Source: Pseudomonadota bacterium
GTDB taxonomy: Bacteria > Myxococcota_A > Polyangia > Haliangiales > Haliangiaceae
Direction of reading: 5' to 3'
Assembly: GCA_023428295.1 (NCBI GenBank)
Contig: JAEYYV010000056.1
Coordinates: 26,642-90,641 of the forward strand
Length of the DNA stretch: 64,000 nucleotides
The translations under genes and the position numbers were made by a program. Below are positions 7,893 through 17,810 of this stretch, in pieces. Numbering within the stretch: position 1 is the stretch's first letter; each line of letters begins with the position of its first letter. The notes beneath the pieces are model-generated. The model was not told where the DNA came from, searched no databases, and saw nothing but the letters and a program-made list of their open reading frames with translations.

Positions 7893-10800
7893 AGCTGGTC
7901 CGCCACCTGCTGCTCGTCGCCGCGGTCGGCGCTGCTGCCACGGCGAACATGTCCTGCAACGTGAACGACTACTGCCTCAACTGCGCGCGCGGTGATGGCG
8001 GCGATGGCGATGGCGGTGGCAGCAATGACGATGGTGGCCTCGACGATGGCGGCATCGACGACGGTGACACCGACGGTGGCTGCGTGAACACCGGCCCCGA
8101 GGTCTGCGACAACAAGGACAACGATTGCGACGGAGTTGTCGACGAAGGTCCGCTGCCGCAGATCGGTGAGCTCTGCGATAACCAGATGGGCGAGTGCGCC
8201 GGTGGTGTGAAGGAGTGTACGAACGGCGTCGTCACGTGCAGCAAGCCTCCGACTCCAGAGATCTGCGATCTCAAGGACAACGACTGTAACGGTCTCACCG
8301 ACGAAGGCGACCCGGGCGGTGGCGCGGTGTGCGGCACCAACACGGGCGAGTGCGTCGCCGGTGTGAACCGCTGCATCAGCGGGACGATCCAGTGCGTCGG
8401 CGCCGTCGGTCCGAGCCCCGAGACGTGCAACAACCGCGACGACGATTGCGACTCGTTCTTCGACGAGAACCTCGTGCTCGGCGCGTGCGTTCCCGGCGTC
8501 GATGGTCCGATCCAAGGCAACACCGGCGAGTGCAACCTCGGCCAGCGCCAGTGCATCGGTGGTGTGACGACGTGCGTGGGCGCCGTGTTCCCGACGTTCG
8601 AGCTGTGTGATCCAGCGATGGGCGGAAACCCGGAGAAGGATCAGGACTGTGATGGTCAGCCGCACAACGGCTACAACACGAACACCGACCCGCAGAACTG
8701 CGGCGGTTGCGGCAACGTCTGCAACCTGCCGAACGCGTTCGAGGGATGCGCTGGCGGTATGTGCACGGTTGTCGCGTGCGCACCGAACTTCTTCGACAAC
8801 GATCTCAACCCCGCCAACGGATGCGAGTTCGACTGCGGTCACCCGTTCCTCGGTAACGAGGTGTGCAACGGAATCGACGACGACTGCGATGGTCTGGTCG
8901 ACGAAGCGGACCCGGATCTCGTCGCGCCCGTCGGTCTCTGTGACTCCGACGGTGCATGCGCGACGCAGACGGTGCTGTCGTGCGATGGCGCGCTCGGCTG
9001 GCGCTGCCACTACAACAACCCCAACGTCCAGACCAGCGATCCGGACCGCACGCAGATCATGCCGGAGACGCGCTGTGATAGCGACATCGTCGCCGGCACG
9101 CAGGCGGACAACGATTGCGATGGTCGCATCGACGAGGGCCAAGCGAACCTCGCGCAGGAATGCGACAACGGGCTGTTCGGCGATTGCCGCAACTCGGGCG
9201 CGTACGTGTGCAACCCGGCGAACCGGAACGGACCCGCGGTGTGCGAGTTCACGCAGATGGGACCCGGCCCGAGCGTCGAGATCTGCGATGGTCGAGACAA
9301 CAACTGCAACAACCAGATCGACGAGGGCGCGGCCACGGGAAATCTCCCGGGACAGAACTGGGTGACGATTCCGGGGCTCTCGCCCGCCGTCCAGATCATG
9401 CAGTACGAAGCCTCGCGTCCCGACGCGACCGCGACGCTCGGCGGTACGGCGCAGGGGTATGCCTGCTCGCGCTCTGGCGTGCAGCCATGGGCGAACATCA
9501 CGCAGCCAGAAGCGGCGGCCGTGTGTAGCTCGATCGGTGCACGGCTCTGCACCGAGGCCGAGTGGCAAACGATGTGTCAGGTGCAGACCACGTATCCCGC
9601 GACCGGCGTGCCCGGTCCGTCGACCACCAACGTCACCGACTTCACGTTCATCGAGGCCGAGGACGCCTACCAGAACACCACGATCGGTGGAGCGAACCGC
9701 GCGTGGACGCGTGTCGCGCCCCCGAACCTCAACGGCGTGACAGCGATGCAGGTGCCCGATCTCGGCTTCGGGCAGAACGTCGCGGCCAACGCACTCACGC
9801 AGTCATCGCGCCTCGACTACCGGCTGAACCTGGTGGGCGGACAGAACTATCGCGTGTTCATGCGAATGCGCTCGCCGGATCTGGCGAGCGTGACGGGCGT
9901 GGCGATGGCACCGACGGCGAACCTCTCGCCGGTGTCACATGCGTCGACCGAAGTCGGCGACCTCGTCATCGTCGTGTCGATGTCGCGCATCGGTGCTGGC
10001 CCACCGAACCACACGATCCAGCCCGGCTTCACGGAGATCCGCACGCAGATCCTCGATGAAGGCAGCTCCGACGCTCGGCTGAGCATCGCGTATCGCGTCG
10101 CGACCGTCGCCGGCGCACAGACGTACGCGGCGTACACGTCGAACAACGCGACGAGCAGCTTGAGCGGCATCTTCGTCATCCGCGCGGGGCGCTACAACTT
10201 GAGCCAGCTGCTCCACGCCTCGGTGTCATCGACAACGAGCTCGGCGCCGAACCCACCAGGGATCGGGCCGGTCGCGGGGAACTCGATCGTGCTCGCGATC
10301 GGCGGGTGGCGTCTTAGCAACACGTACTCGATGAACGCGTCGGCCCCGACGGGCTTCACCGAGGCATGGGAAGCCGGAGGCTCGCCGGCGCTCGAGCTCT
10401 CGCTCGCTGCGGCGCTCATCGCGAGCGGCGGGTCGGTCGATCCCGCGGCGTTCGGCCACAGCGGTACCGGCGCGAACAACGTCACCGGCACCACCGCGAT
10501 GACGATCGCGATCGGCCTCAACAACATCGCGAGCAACTCCGTCTGGGTCGGCATGAACGCGGGCGGAACCGCTGGTGCGGCGAACGCAGCGAACGTCGCG
10601 ACGACGGGCGTCGATCGCTGGGAGTGGGTGGTGAGCCCGCAGTTCACCGCGGCCGCAGGTGGTGGGCTTCACACGTTCAGCATCTACACGCGCGAGGACG
10701 GCGCGATGATCGACACGATCGCCGTGGCGCGGCACACTACGACGCCGACGTTCGACAACATCTGGGCGTACCAGAACAACCCGCGCACGGCGCAGGCGCA

Positions 10801-11092
10801 GGCATGTAATGGTGACGAGTACGACACCGATCCACTCACACCCGGCGATCAAGACGGCATTCTGGCAACGGGTTCGCGGCCGATGTGCTTCGCGAACCAG
10901 GCGGGCGCCAACGACGCGTACGACATGAGCGGCAACGTGAAGGAGTGGACGGCCGAGCGCACGGGCGGACAGAACCCGATCCGCGGCGGAGCGTCGAACA
11001 ACGTCGTCACGGGGCTGACCTGCCAACTGAACTTCACGCTGGCCGATGACGACTTCTTCTTCCCGAACGTCGGCTTCAGATGTTGTAGATAG
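7889..11092 (+). CDS. MopE-repeat lipoprotein-like protein with interrupted formylglycine-enzyme-type domain
   Basis: A 1067-residue exported protein whose GTG start overlaps the previous stop (GTGA). The N-terminus is a signal sequence ending at Cys (ANMSC, a weak lipobox), followed by a Gly/Asp-rich linker and MopE-type motifs at about 72, 125, 179, 325 and 466, with variants near 250 and 400. From about 488 a SUMF1/FGE-sulfatase fold starts (GQNWVTIPG, then GARLCTEAEW near 549). It resumes only near 971 (ACNGDEYDTDP, SGNVKEW near 1014, final GFRCC). Between them lies a beta-sandwich-like domain (FIEAED to MRMRSPD near 655, then NSVWVGMNAGG near 882 to REDGAMIDTIAV near 940) that is itself interrupted at about 670-880. 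FGE-type domains on surface proteins are usually non-catalytic binding folds. Confidence 0.85.
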   Translation: MKLVRHLLLVAAVGAAATANMSCNVNDYCLNCARGDGGDGDGGGSNDDGGLDDGGIDDGDTDGGCVNTGPEVCDNKDNDCDGVVDEGPLPQIGELCDNQMGECAGGVKECTNGVVTCSKPPTPEICDLKDNDCNGLTDEGDPGGGAVCGTNTGECVAGVNRCISGTIQCVGAVGPSPETCNNRDDDCDSFFDENLVLGACVPGVDGPIQGNTGECNLGQRQCIGGVTTCVGAVFPTFELCDPAMGGNPEKDQDCDGQPHNGYNTNTDPQNCGGCGNVCNLPNAFEGCAGGMCTVVACAPNFFDNDLNPANGCEFDCGHPFLGNEVCNGIDDDCDGLVDEADPDLVAPVGLCDSDGACATQTVLSCDGALGWRCHYNNPNVQTSDPDRTQIMPETRCDSDIVAGTQADNDCDGRIDEGQANLAQECDNGLFGDCRNSGAYVCNPANRNGPAVCEFTQMGPGPSVEICDGRDNNCNNQIDEGAATGNLPGQNWVTIPGLSPAVQIMQYEASRPDATATLGGTAQGYACSRSGVQPWANITQPEAAAVCSSIGARLCTEAEWQTMCQVQTTYPATGVPGPSTTNVTDFTFIEAEDAYQNTTIGGANRAWTRVAPPNLNGVTAMQVPDLGFGQNVAANALTQSSRLDYRLNLVGGQNYRVFMRMRSPDLASVTGVAMAPTANLSPVSHASTEVGDLVIVVSMSRIGAGPPNHTIQPGFTEIRTQILDEGSSDARLSIAYRVATVAGAQTYAAYTSNNATSSLSGIFVIRAGRYNLSQLLHASVSSTTSSAPNPPGIGPVAGNSIVLAIGGWRLSNTYSMNASAPTGFTEAWEAGGSPALELSLAAALIASGGSVDPAAFGHSGTGANNVTGTTAMTIAIGLNNIASNSVWVGMNAGGTAGAANAANVATTGVDRWEWVVSPQFTAAAGGGLHTFSIYTREDGAMIDTIAVARHTTTPTFDNIWAYQNNPRTAQAQACNGDEYDTDPLTPGDQDGILATGSRPMCFANQAGANDAYDMSGNVKEWTAERTGGQNPIRGGASNNVVTGLTCQLNFTLADDDFFFPNVGFRCCR

Positions 11093-11097
11093 CCTCC

Positions 11098-11664
11098 GTG
11101 GATCCGGGTCACGAACGCTGTCCGCGCTGCTTGTTCCAGCAGCGCGTATGTCTGTGCGCGTCGATCCCGATCGTGCCGACCCGGACCCGCGTGGTGATCG
11201 TGCGCCATCACCTCGAGCGCCACCGCTCGTCCAACTCGGGACGGCTCGCACAGTTCGCGCTGCCGAACAGCGAGATCATCGACCACGGTGGTCAGCTCGG
11301 TCCGGCGGCATTGCCGTCGCTCGAAGGCGCGTGGCTCGTGTATCCGGCAGGAGAGGTCACCCAGGAAGCACCGGTGCCACCTCCCACGAAGCTCGTGTTC
11401 CTCGATGCGACGTGGTCGCAAGCCCGCCGGATGTACCGCAAGCTCGGGGCCTTACGTGGGGTGCCGATCCTGCGGCTGCCCGACGAGCCGATGCCCTCCG
11501 CACGTCTGCGCGAGTCCCCGGAGGCGGGGTTCGTGTCGACCATCGAGGCGATCGCACGGGCGTTGCGGCTGTGCGAAGGCGAGCACGTGGCGGCGCCGCT
11601 CGAGGCCTTGTTTCAGCTCGCCGTGACCCGTGCGGCTATGACAGGTCGGACGCTGGTTTCGTAG
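11098..11664 (+). CDS. DTW domain protein, tRNA-uridine aminocarboxypropyltransferase
   Basis: A 188-residue DTW-domain protein. The family (TapT/TuaA, human DTWD) uses S-adenosylmethionine to add the acp group to uridine in tRNA. The signature reads LDATWSQARRM, followed by LRLPDEP and FVSTIEAIARAL, matching the family's DxTW, PSxRxxP-like and ST-EA blocks. An N-terminal CPRC...CLC cluster is typical of the zinc site. The GTG start lies 5 bases after the preceding stop. Family assignment is firm; the target tRNA and position are not shown by the sequence. Confidence 0.9.
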   Translation: MDPGHERCPRCLFQQRVCLCASIPIVPTRTRVVIVRHHLERHRSSNSGRLAQFALPNSEIIDHGGQLGPAALPSLEGAWLVYPAGEVTQEAPVPPPTKLVFLDATWSQARRMYRKLGALRGVPILRLPDEPMPSARLRESPEAGFVSTIEAIARALRLCEGEHVAAPLEALFQLAVTRAAMTGRTLVS

Positions 11665-11689
11665 TCGCGTTTCTCTTACCCTGTAGGTA

Positions 11690-13351
11690 GTGGGTGCGTC
11701 GCGTCAAAGCCGCGCAGGACTTCCGATCTCGGTCAAGCTCGTCGTCGTCACGTCGATCGTGGTGGCGATCGCGGTGGGCACCACCACGTGGTTCGGCCAG
11801 CGCTCTCTGTCCGAGCTGACCGAAACGCAGCTTACGATCCGCCGGCAGGCGGGAGAGCATTCGATCGTCCGCGAGTCGGAGCTCGTGGTGCAGTCGGTCG
11901 CCTCGGCCGTCGCCACCCCGCTCGCGAACAGCGCGTACCAGGACATCGCGCCGCTGCTCGACTCGGCGATCGCCGAGGACAAGAAGAGCGGTGACAACCG
12001 CATCCAGTGGCTCGTGGTCACCGACGCGTCGAGCACGATCGTCGGGAAGTCCGGAACCGCGCCCGACGAGACCAAGCTCGCGGCGCTCGACCGCACGTTG
12101 AAGGACGGACAGAAGACCGGGGACATCTCGCGGGCAACGGCCGGCGCGAAGACCGAGTGGGTGTACGGCGTTCCGGTCCGCCTCGGCGCGAGCGACCTCG
12201 GAACACTGCGCATGGGCGTGTCGACGGCAGGGCTCGAGCAGGAGCTGCAGAGCTCGCTATCGCAATCCGAGGAGCGCGGTGTCCAGGCGCGCAACAAGAT
12301 GCTCATGGTGTCGCTCGCGGTGCTCGCGATCGGCATCGTGCTCGCCGCGCTCTATGGTGTCGCGCTCGCGAAGCCGATCAAGGCGCTGACGATGCACGCC
12401 AACCGCATCGCGGGCGGCGACCTCTCGGGCCGCGTCGACGAGAATCGCGGCGACGAGCTCGGAAAGCTCGCGCACACATTCAACCTGATGTCAGGGGAGA
12501 TCCGGCGATTGCTCGTCGAACAACGCCACAAGGCATCGATGGAGAAGGAGCTCGAGCTCGCACGGCAGGTGCAGCAAGCCATGCTGCCGCCGCATGCGCT
12601 CGATCAGCACGCGCACCTGAAGGTCGTCGGCTATTGCCAGCCGGCGTCGAGCTGCGGCGGCGACTGGTGGACGTATCGCAAGCTGTCGAGCGGCAAGATG
12701 CTGCTCGTCATCGGCGACGCTACGGGACACGGCATCCACTCGGCGATGATCGCGGCCACCGCGCGCGGTGCGGTCGAGGCGCTCTCGGGAATCGACGAGC
12801 GGCTGCTCACGCCCGAGCAGGTGCTGCGCGCGATCGACTCCGCGATCAAGCAGGTCGGCGAGCACAACGTGCTGATGACCGCGTTCGCTGCGGTGTTCGA
12901 TTCGGTCAACGGCATCCTGCACTACGCGAACGCCGGGCAGAACTTCCCGTACGTCATCAAGCTCGGCCACGATCGCGTGCTCGAGGATGCGAGCATCATC
13001 GCGGCGAGCGGCAACCCGCTCGGCGATCGCAACATCCAGATCGAGATTCGCCGAGGATCGCTCCAGCTGCGTCCCGGTGATCTGTTCGTGTGCTTCACCG
13101 ACGGTGTCGTCGAGCGCGCGAACCGCACCGGCAAGCTGTTCGGTGATCGCCGCCTGCGCAACACGCTGACCGGACAAGCGCTGCGCGATGGCGCGTCTCT
13201 GATCCAGCTCCGCGATCGCCTGGTGAACACGCTCGAAGGATTCAGTGAAGGTGTCGCCGCCGAGGACGACATCACGTTTGTCATGTGTCAGTTCGATCCC
13301 ACGAGTGATCGCAACTCGGGTCGCGCGTCTGCACGTCAGGGAGCCGCGTGA
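11690..13351 (+). CDS. SpoIIE/RsbU-type membrane PP2C phosphatase with HAMP domain
   Basis: A 553-residue membrane-bound serine phosphatase of the RsbU/SpoIIE type, which in known systems dephosphorylates anti-anti-sigma factors. TM1 lies near residues 13-33, an extracytoplasmic sensor region at about 35-200, TM2 near 203-223, a HAMP linker near 225-277 and a short coiled coil (KELELARQVQQAMLP). The catalytic domain carries SSCGGDWW near 322 and VIGDATGHGIHSAM, the metal-binding Asp motifs of the family. The GTG start lies 25 bases after the DTW gene. The end overlaps the TonB-receptor start, so it may sense envelope or nutrient state for that operon. No anti-sigma partner is encoded in the window. 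Confidence 0.9.
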   Translation: MGASRQSRAGLPISVKLVVVTSIVVAIAVGTTTWFGQRSLSELTETQLTIRRQAGEHSIVRESELVVQSVASAVATPLANSAYQDIAPLLDSAIAEDKKSGDNRIQWLVVTDASSTIVGKSGTAPDETKLAALDRTLKDGQKTGDISRATAGAKTEWVYGVPVRLGASDLGTLRMGVSTAGLEQELQSSLSQSEERGVQARNKMLMVSLAVLAIGIVLAALYGVALAKPIKALTMHANRIAGGDLSGRVDENRGDELGKLAHTFNLMSGEIRRLLVEQRHKASMEKELELARQVQQAMLPPHALDQHAHLKVVGYCQPASSCGGDWWTYRKLSSGKMLLVIGDATGHGIHSAMIAATARGAVEALSGIDERLLTPEQVLRAIDSAIKQVGEHNVLMTAFAAVFDSVNGILHYANAGQNFPYVIKLGHDRVLEDASIIAASGNPLGDRNIQIEIRRGSLQLRPGDLFVCFTDGVVERANRTGKLFGDRRLRNTLTGQALRDGASLIQLRDRLVNTLEGFSEGVAAEDDITFVMCQFDPTSDRNSGRASARQGAA

Positions 13352-15405
13352 AACGTCAGAGCTGGCTCGCCTTCCTGCTGCTGATTCCCACGATCGCTAC
13401 CGCGCAGAACGCCGCGGTCGACGTTGCCGATCTTCCGCCGCTGCCGCCCGCGTCGGAGGCGCCGTCGAGCTCGGCCACCGTGCTCGCCGCCGCTGCAGCG
13501 GATGAAGACGTGGTCGTCGGTGCCGCGAAGCGCGAGCAGACGCTCGGCAACGTTGCCTCGGCGGTCACCGTCATCACCGCCGATCGCATTCGTCGCTTCG
13601 GCTATCGCACGGTCGCGGACGCCATCAACGGCGTCGCTGGGATCTACACGCAGGACAATCGCCTCACCACGCAGGTCGGCGTTCGCGGCGTGCAGATCGA
13701 AGGCGGCTTCAACAGCCGCATCCTCGTCCTCGTCGACGGCGCGACGATCAACGAGGCGTGGGGCGCGTTCGCCGGTGTTGGCATCGACGCGCTCGTCTCG
13801 ATCGATGACATCGCGCGCATCGAAGTGATCCGCGGTCCCGTCGGTGCGGTGTACGGCACGAACGCGTTCTTCGCGATCCTGAACATCGTCACGCGCGGCG
13901 TGGCCGAGGGACAGCGCGCGTGGGGGCGCGTCGGTGTGAACTCGGTGTTCGGCGTGGTCACCACCGCGGGCTTCGCGGCGGGCTCCGTGGACAAACAGAT
14001 CCGCGGCTCGTTCATGTTCAACGAGCGCTTTGGCGATACGACCTCGGTCCCCGAGATCGGCGATCGCCTCGACGCGGACGGAGGGCGCACGATCATCGGA
14101 TCGATCGTCGGCACGTACGACGGATCGTTCGGTCAGCTGCGCGCATATCGAGCGCGTCGCGATAACCCGTTCGGTCCGTACGATTCGGATCCGGGGCTCG
14201 ATCCTGCGTACGCGCTCTACAACTACCAGTTGCTCCTCGAGGGCGGACACTCGCGCGAGCTGTCCAAGCGTTTGACCGGATCCGTGCGCGCATACGGCGG
14301 CGCCTATCGGTTCTACGACGAGATCAACTATGCGGCGGACGATCAGTTCGTGGACTATGGCGACGCGTTGACCATCGGCGGCGAAGTGCGAGGACGCTAC
14401 GAGATCCTCGAGGAGAACAAGCTCGGCGCGACGCTCGGCGTCGAGGCGAACTACAACAAGACCGAGAGCCGCTCGTACACGATCGGCGACGAAGCGAACG
14501 GCGCGAAGGTGCCGCTCGACTTCAACGTGATCGGCACGTACGCCGAGCTCGACGGCGCGCCGACGAAGTGGCTCGGTTTCACCGCAGGTGTTCGCTACGA
14601 CCGCAACTCCGTCATCGATCAGCGCGTGTCGCCGCGCGGTGCGCTGTTCCTCGCAAAAGACGAGCAGGTCGGACTCAAGCTCCTCTACGCCGAGGGCTTC
14701 CGGAACCCGAGCGCGTTCGAAGGCTTCTTCAAGGACGGGGTCGATTTCTCCGACAACCCGAACATCAAGAGCGAGTCGATTCGCAGCTTCGAGGCCGTGC
14801 TGTGGGCGCGTCCGATCGCCGGGCTCTCGACGCGCTTGTCGGCGTTCTATTGGACCACCGACGCCGTCATCGAGCAGCGCGAGGATCCGAGCGCGCCGGA
14901 GCTGTTGCAGTTCCAGAACGTCGGCCAGTACGCCACGCGCGGAATCGAAGCCGAAGCCACGTATCGCAACAGCGCCGGTTGGTACGCGTTCGGCGGCGTG
15001 ACGTTGGCGAGCGTGGGCTTTGGCGAGGAAGGCAACCCGATCGTGTTCGGTGACGTGCCGAACGCCCCGGCGGTGACCGCGACTGGCGGCGTGTCCACGC
15101 CCAAGCTCGGCGGCTACGCGCACCTCTCCGTCGAGGGGCAATATCTCGGCGAGCGCGCGACGCGCGATCCGATGGTGAAGAGCCCCGGCTGGCTCGGGCT
15201 CAACGCGGCGGTCTACGTTCCGAGCATCCGCAACTTCGATGTCACGCTCGGAGCACGCAATCTGTTGAACAAGCGTGACCTCCTGCCGGCACCCGGTGAC
15301 TTCGACTTGCACCCCGACGTGAACAACCAGACGATCACCACGATCGTTCCGCGCATCCCCGGCGAGGGACTCGAGCTCTACGTGAAGGTCGGGTACACGT
15401 ACTGA
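13348..15405 (+). CDS. TonB-dependent outer-membrane receptor
   Basis: A 685-residue outer-membrane receptor. The GTG at 13348 overlaps the phosphatase stop and gives a signal peptide ending near TIATAQN. A TonB-box-like DVVVGA lies near residue 53. The plug domain follows (AVTVITADRIRRFGYRTVADAI to IEVIRGPVGAVYGTNAFF at about 60-175), then a beta-barrel with many alternating aromatic/Gly strands, ending ELYVKVGYTY with a C-terminal aromatic. The ligand is unknown. The gene is coupled to a TPR protein and a periplasmic binding protein, which suggests the receptor imports the ligand that the binding protein recognises. Confidence 0.93.
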   Translation: MKRQSWLAFLLLIPTIATAQNAAVDVADLPPLPPASEAPSSSATVLAAAAADEDVVVGAAKREQTLGNVASAVTVITADRIRRFGYRTVADAINGVAGIYTQDNRLTTQVGVRGVQIEGGFNSRILVLVDGATINEAWGAFAGVGIDALVSIDDIARIEVIRGPVGAVYGTNAFFAILNIVTRGVAEGQRAWGRVGVNSVFGVVTTAGFAAGSVDKQIRGSFMFNERFGDTTSVPEIGDRLDADGGRTIIGSIVGTYDGSFGQLRAYRARRDNPFGPYDSDPGLDPAYALYNYQLLLEGGHSRELSKRLTGSVRAYGGAYRFYDEINYAADDQFVDYGDALTIGGEVRGRYEILEENKLGATLGVEANYNKTESRSYTIGDEANGAKVPLDFNVIGTYAELDGAPTKWLGFTAGVRYDRNSVIDQRVSPRGALFLAKDEQVGLKLLYAEGFRNPSAFEGFFKDGVDFSDNPNIKSESIRSFEAVLWARPIAGLSTRLSAFYWTTDAVIEQREDPSAPELLQFQNVGQYATRGIEAEATYRNSAGWYAFGGVTLASVGFGEEGNPIVFGDVPNAPAVTATGGVSTPKLGGYAHLSVEGQYLGERATRDPMVKSPGWLGLNAAVYVPSIRNFDVTLGARNLLNKRDLLPAPGDFDLHPDVNNQTITTIVPRIPGEGLELYVKVGYTY

Positions 15406-17810
15406 TGAAGACGACGCTTCGATTCGCGCTGATGCTCGCTACCTTTGCGGTGGCGACGCCGGCGTACGCGCAGCGTCCCAACCAAGGCGAGGACGAGAGT
15501 GCGGCGCTCGTCTCCGAAGGACGCACTGCGCTCAAGCGCGGCAAGCTCGACGACGCGGCGTCGGCGCTGGATCAAGCGATCTCCTTGAATCCGCGGCGCG
15601 TCGAGGCGTACGTGCTGCGCTCCGCGGTGCACGCGGCGAAGAAGGAGTACAAGCAGGGCATCGCGCTGATGCGGCGCGCGCAGCTCCTCTCGCCCAACGA
15701 TGAAGAGGTGCTGACCGCGCTCGGTTCGCAGCTCGTGCTCTCTGGCGACACCGCCGCGGGTGTTCCGATCCTCGTCGGTGTTACGGAGAAGAACGCGAAG
15801 CGCTACGACGCGCAGCTCTTGCTCGGGCATCACTATCACTCGTCAGGAAAGTGGCCGGACGCGATCACCGCGTTCGAGGCGTACTTCGTGTCACGGCCGA
15901 GCGCGCTCGCTGCGGAGGATGCGCGACACAGGGTAGATCTCGCGGACAGCTATCTCCGCTATCGCCAGCCCGACAAGGCGCTCGTCATGTTCCGCGCGGC
16001 GCTCGAGCAGCGCAAACAGGATCTGCGTGCGCGGATCGGCGTGGCGTGGTCGACCGCCGCGATCGATTGCAAGAAGGCGCGCAAGCTCCTCGAGGAGCTC
16101 GAGCCCGTGGCCACCACGTATCCCGAGGTCTGGCTCGTCGACGGGCAATGCGCGCTCGCCCTCGGCGACACGAACGGCGCGCTCGCGCTCGGACGTCGCT
16201 ATCTCGAGAAGGCGGCGAAGGGCACGGCCGCGGGGCACGCGCTCGTCGGCGAAGCGCAAGCCACGCGCGGAAACCTCGCCGAGGCGCGCAAGGAGCTCGA
16301 GACAGCGCGCGAGCTCGAGCCCGATCGCCGGCGGTGGACGGTGCGCTTTGCCCACGTGCTTCGCCGCGCGAACGAGCCGAAGGCTGCGCTGCTCGCGCTC
16401 GAGAAGCTCGGTGCGCCCGCGTCGCCGGGCATCGATCCCGATTGGTGGAGCGAGGTCGGCGAAGCGCTGCTCGCGAGCAACGACGCGAAGGCCGCGGCGG
16501 ATCGCTTGGTGCCGGTGCTGCCGGAGATCCCCGACGACGCGCAGGTACGCACCGTTGCTGGCGCCGCGCAGCTCGCGAGCGGGCAAGCCGAGGCCGCGAT
16601 CAAGACGCTGACGGAGGCCGAAGCGATCAGCTCCACGCCGCGCTCGCGCAAGCTCCTGGTCGATGCGCTCGGTGTCGTCGCCGTCGCGAAGCTGCAGGCC
16701 AACGACGCGGCGGGCGCGGAGCAGCTGCTCGCGCGCGCGGACTCGATCGAGGGCTCGGCCATCGTGTGGCGCAACCTCGGCGTGGCGCGTCTCGCGATCG
16801 GCAAGCCCGCGGAAGCGATGGTGGTCCTCGACAAGGCGGTCAACGCAGAACCGAGCGGCATCGTCGTCATGCTCGCGGCGCGTGCGCACGCGGGCGCAAA
16901 CGATCTGCCCGGTGCGCGTGCGCTGTACGAGCGCGCGAGCAGCATCGAGAGAGATGGCGTGATCTCCGTCGAGATCGCGCTCGATTGGGCAGCGACCGAG
17001 GTCGCGGGCGGCGATCCCAACGTCGCGATCGCGGCGCTCGAGAAGACCGCGCAGGCAGCGAGCAAGACGCCGCTCGCCGCGCGGCACAAGACAGCGCTCG
17101 CGGTCGCGCGGCATGCCGCAGGGCTCGTCGCGTTGCGCGCGGGCAACGGGCCCAAGGCGGTGGAGCTACTCAAAGCGTCGGCCGCCACAGATCCGCAGCT
17201 CGCGACGAAGTGCGATCTCGCGCTCGCCGCCGTCGTCGTCGGCGAGCCGAACGCGGCGCTACAAGCCCTCAAGGCGGTCAGCGGTCAGAGCTGCCCGTTC
17301 CCGCCGCCAGCCGATACGCAGGCGGCGCCGATCCTCGTCGCGTTCACCGAGGGGCGCAGCGCGAAGCGCGCGGGCAAGGCGCTCGATCGCCTGACCGCGA
17401 TGGCAGGGAAGTCGAGCGGACCTGCGGGCGTGCTCCTCAACACGGCGATCCGCGTCGTCGCGCTCGAAGCCGCGCAGGATGCATATCGCGGCGGCTCCAC
17501 CGCGCAGGCCCGCAAATATCTGACCGCGGCGAGAAACGCGAACACGCGTGTCGGCACCGACGAGCTCGCGCACAACCTCGCGGTGCTCGATCTCGCGGAC
17601 GGCAACTACGACTCTGCGATCCAACAACTCGAGCGCCTCGTCGGAAAGATCCCCGAGGCGCTCGTCAACATCGGCATCGCGTACGAGCGCAAAGGAGATC
17701 CGGTGAAGGCGCTCGAGGCGTGGCGTCGCGCGAGGCGAGCCAACGTTCGTTACGCGCCGCTCGGTGATTGGATCGAGTCGAAAGAGCGCATCTACGGAGG
17801 TGACAAGTGA
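15405..17810 (+). CDS. Exported TPR-repeat protein
   Basis: An 801-residue protein with a signal peptide (MKTTLRFALMLATFAVATPAYAQ) and tetratricopeptide-like helical repeats over most of its length, for example ALKRGKLDDAASALDQAISLNPRRVEAY near 45-75 and YDSAIQQLERLVGKIPEALVNIGIAYERKGD near 725-760. Translation starts one base inside the preceding stop (TGATG). No catalytic domain is visible. It probably works in the periplasm as a scaffold or adaptor between the TonB-dependent receptor and the binding protein encoded on either side; that role is inference from operon structure. Confidence 0.87.
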   Translation: MKTTLRFALMLATFAVATPAYAQRPNQGEDESAALVSEGRTALKRGKLDDAASALDQAISLNPRRVEAYVLRSAVHAAKKEYKQGIALMRRAQLLSPNDEEVLTALGSQLVLSGDTAAGVPILVGVTEKNAKRYDAQLLLGHHYHSSGKWPDAITAFEAYFVSRPSALAAEDARHRVDLADSYLRYRQPDKALVMFRAALEQRKQDLRARIGVAWSTAAIDCKKARKLLEELEPVATTYPEVWLVDGQCALALGDTNGALALGRRYLEKAAKGTAAGHALVGEAQATRGNLAEARKELETARELEPDRRRWTVRFAHVLRRANEPKAALLALEKLGAPASPGIDPDWWSEVGEALLASNDAKAAADRLVPVLPEIPDDAQVRTVAGAAQLASGQAEAAIKTLTEAEAISSTPRSRKLLVDALGVVAVAKLQANDAAGAEQLLARADSIEGSAIVWRNLGVARLAIGKPAEAMVVLDKAVNAEPSGIVVMLAARAHAGANDLPGARALYERASSIERDGVISVEIALDWAATEVAGGDPNVAIAALEKTAQAASKTPLAARHKTALAVARHAAGLVALRAGNGPKAVELLKASAATDPQLATKCDLALAAVVVGEPNAALQALKAVSGQSCPFPPPADTQAAPILVAFTEGRSAKRAGKALDRLTAMAGKSSGPAGVLLNTAIRVVALEAAQDAYRGGSTAQARKYLTAARNANTRVGTDELAHNLAVLDLADGNYDSAIQQLERLVGKIPEALVNIGIAYERKGDPVKALEAWRRARRANVRYAPLGDWIESKERIYGGDK

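Noticed and set aside
5700..9330. EF-hand calcium-binding domains
   Set aside because: The Asp-rich DxDxDG-like pattern is embedded in a CxxxDxDCDG context with flanking Cys, which is the MopE-type motif, not a helix-loop-helix EF-hand.
10803..11092. Active formylglycine-generating enzyme
   Set aside because: The fold is interrupted and sits on a surface protein with MopE repeats; no paired sulfatase is nearby. A structural binding role is more likely.
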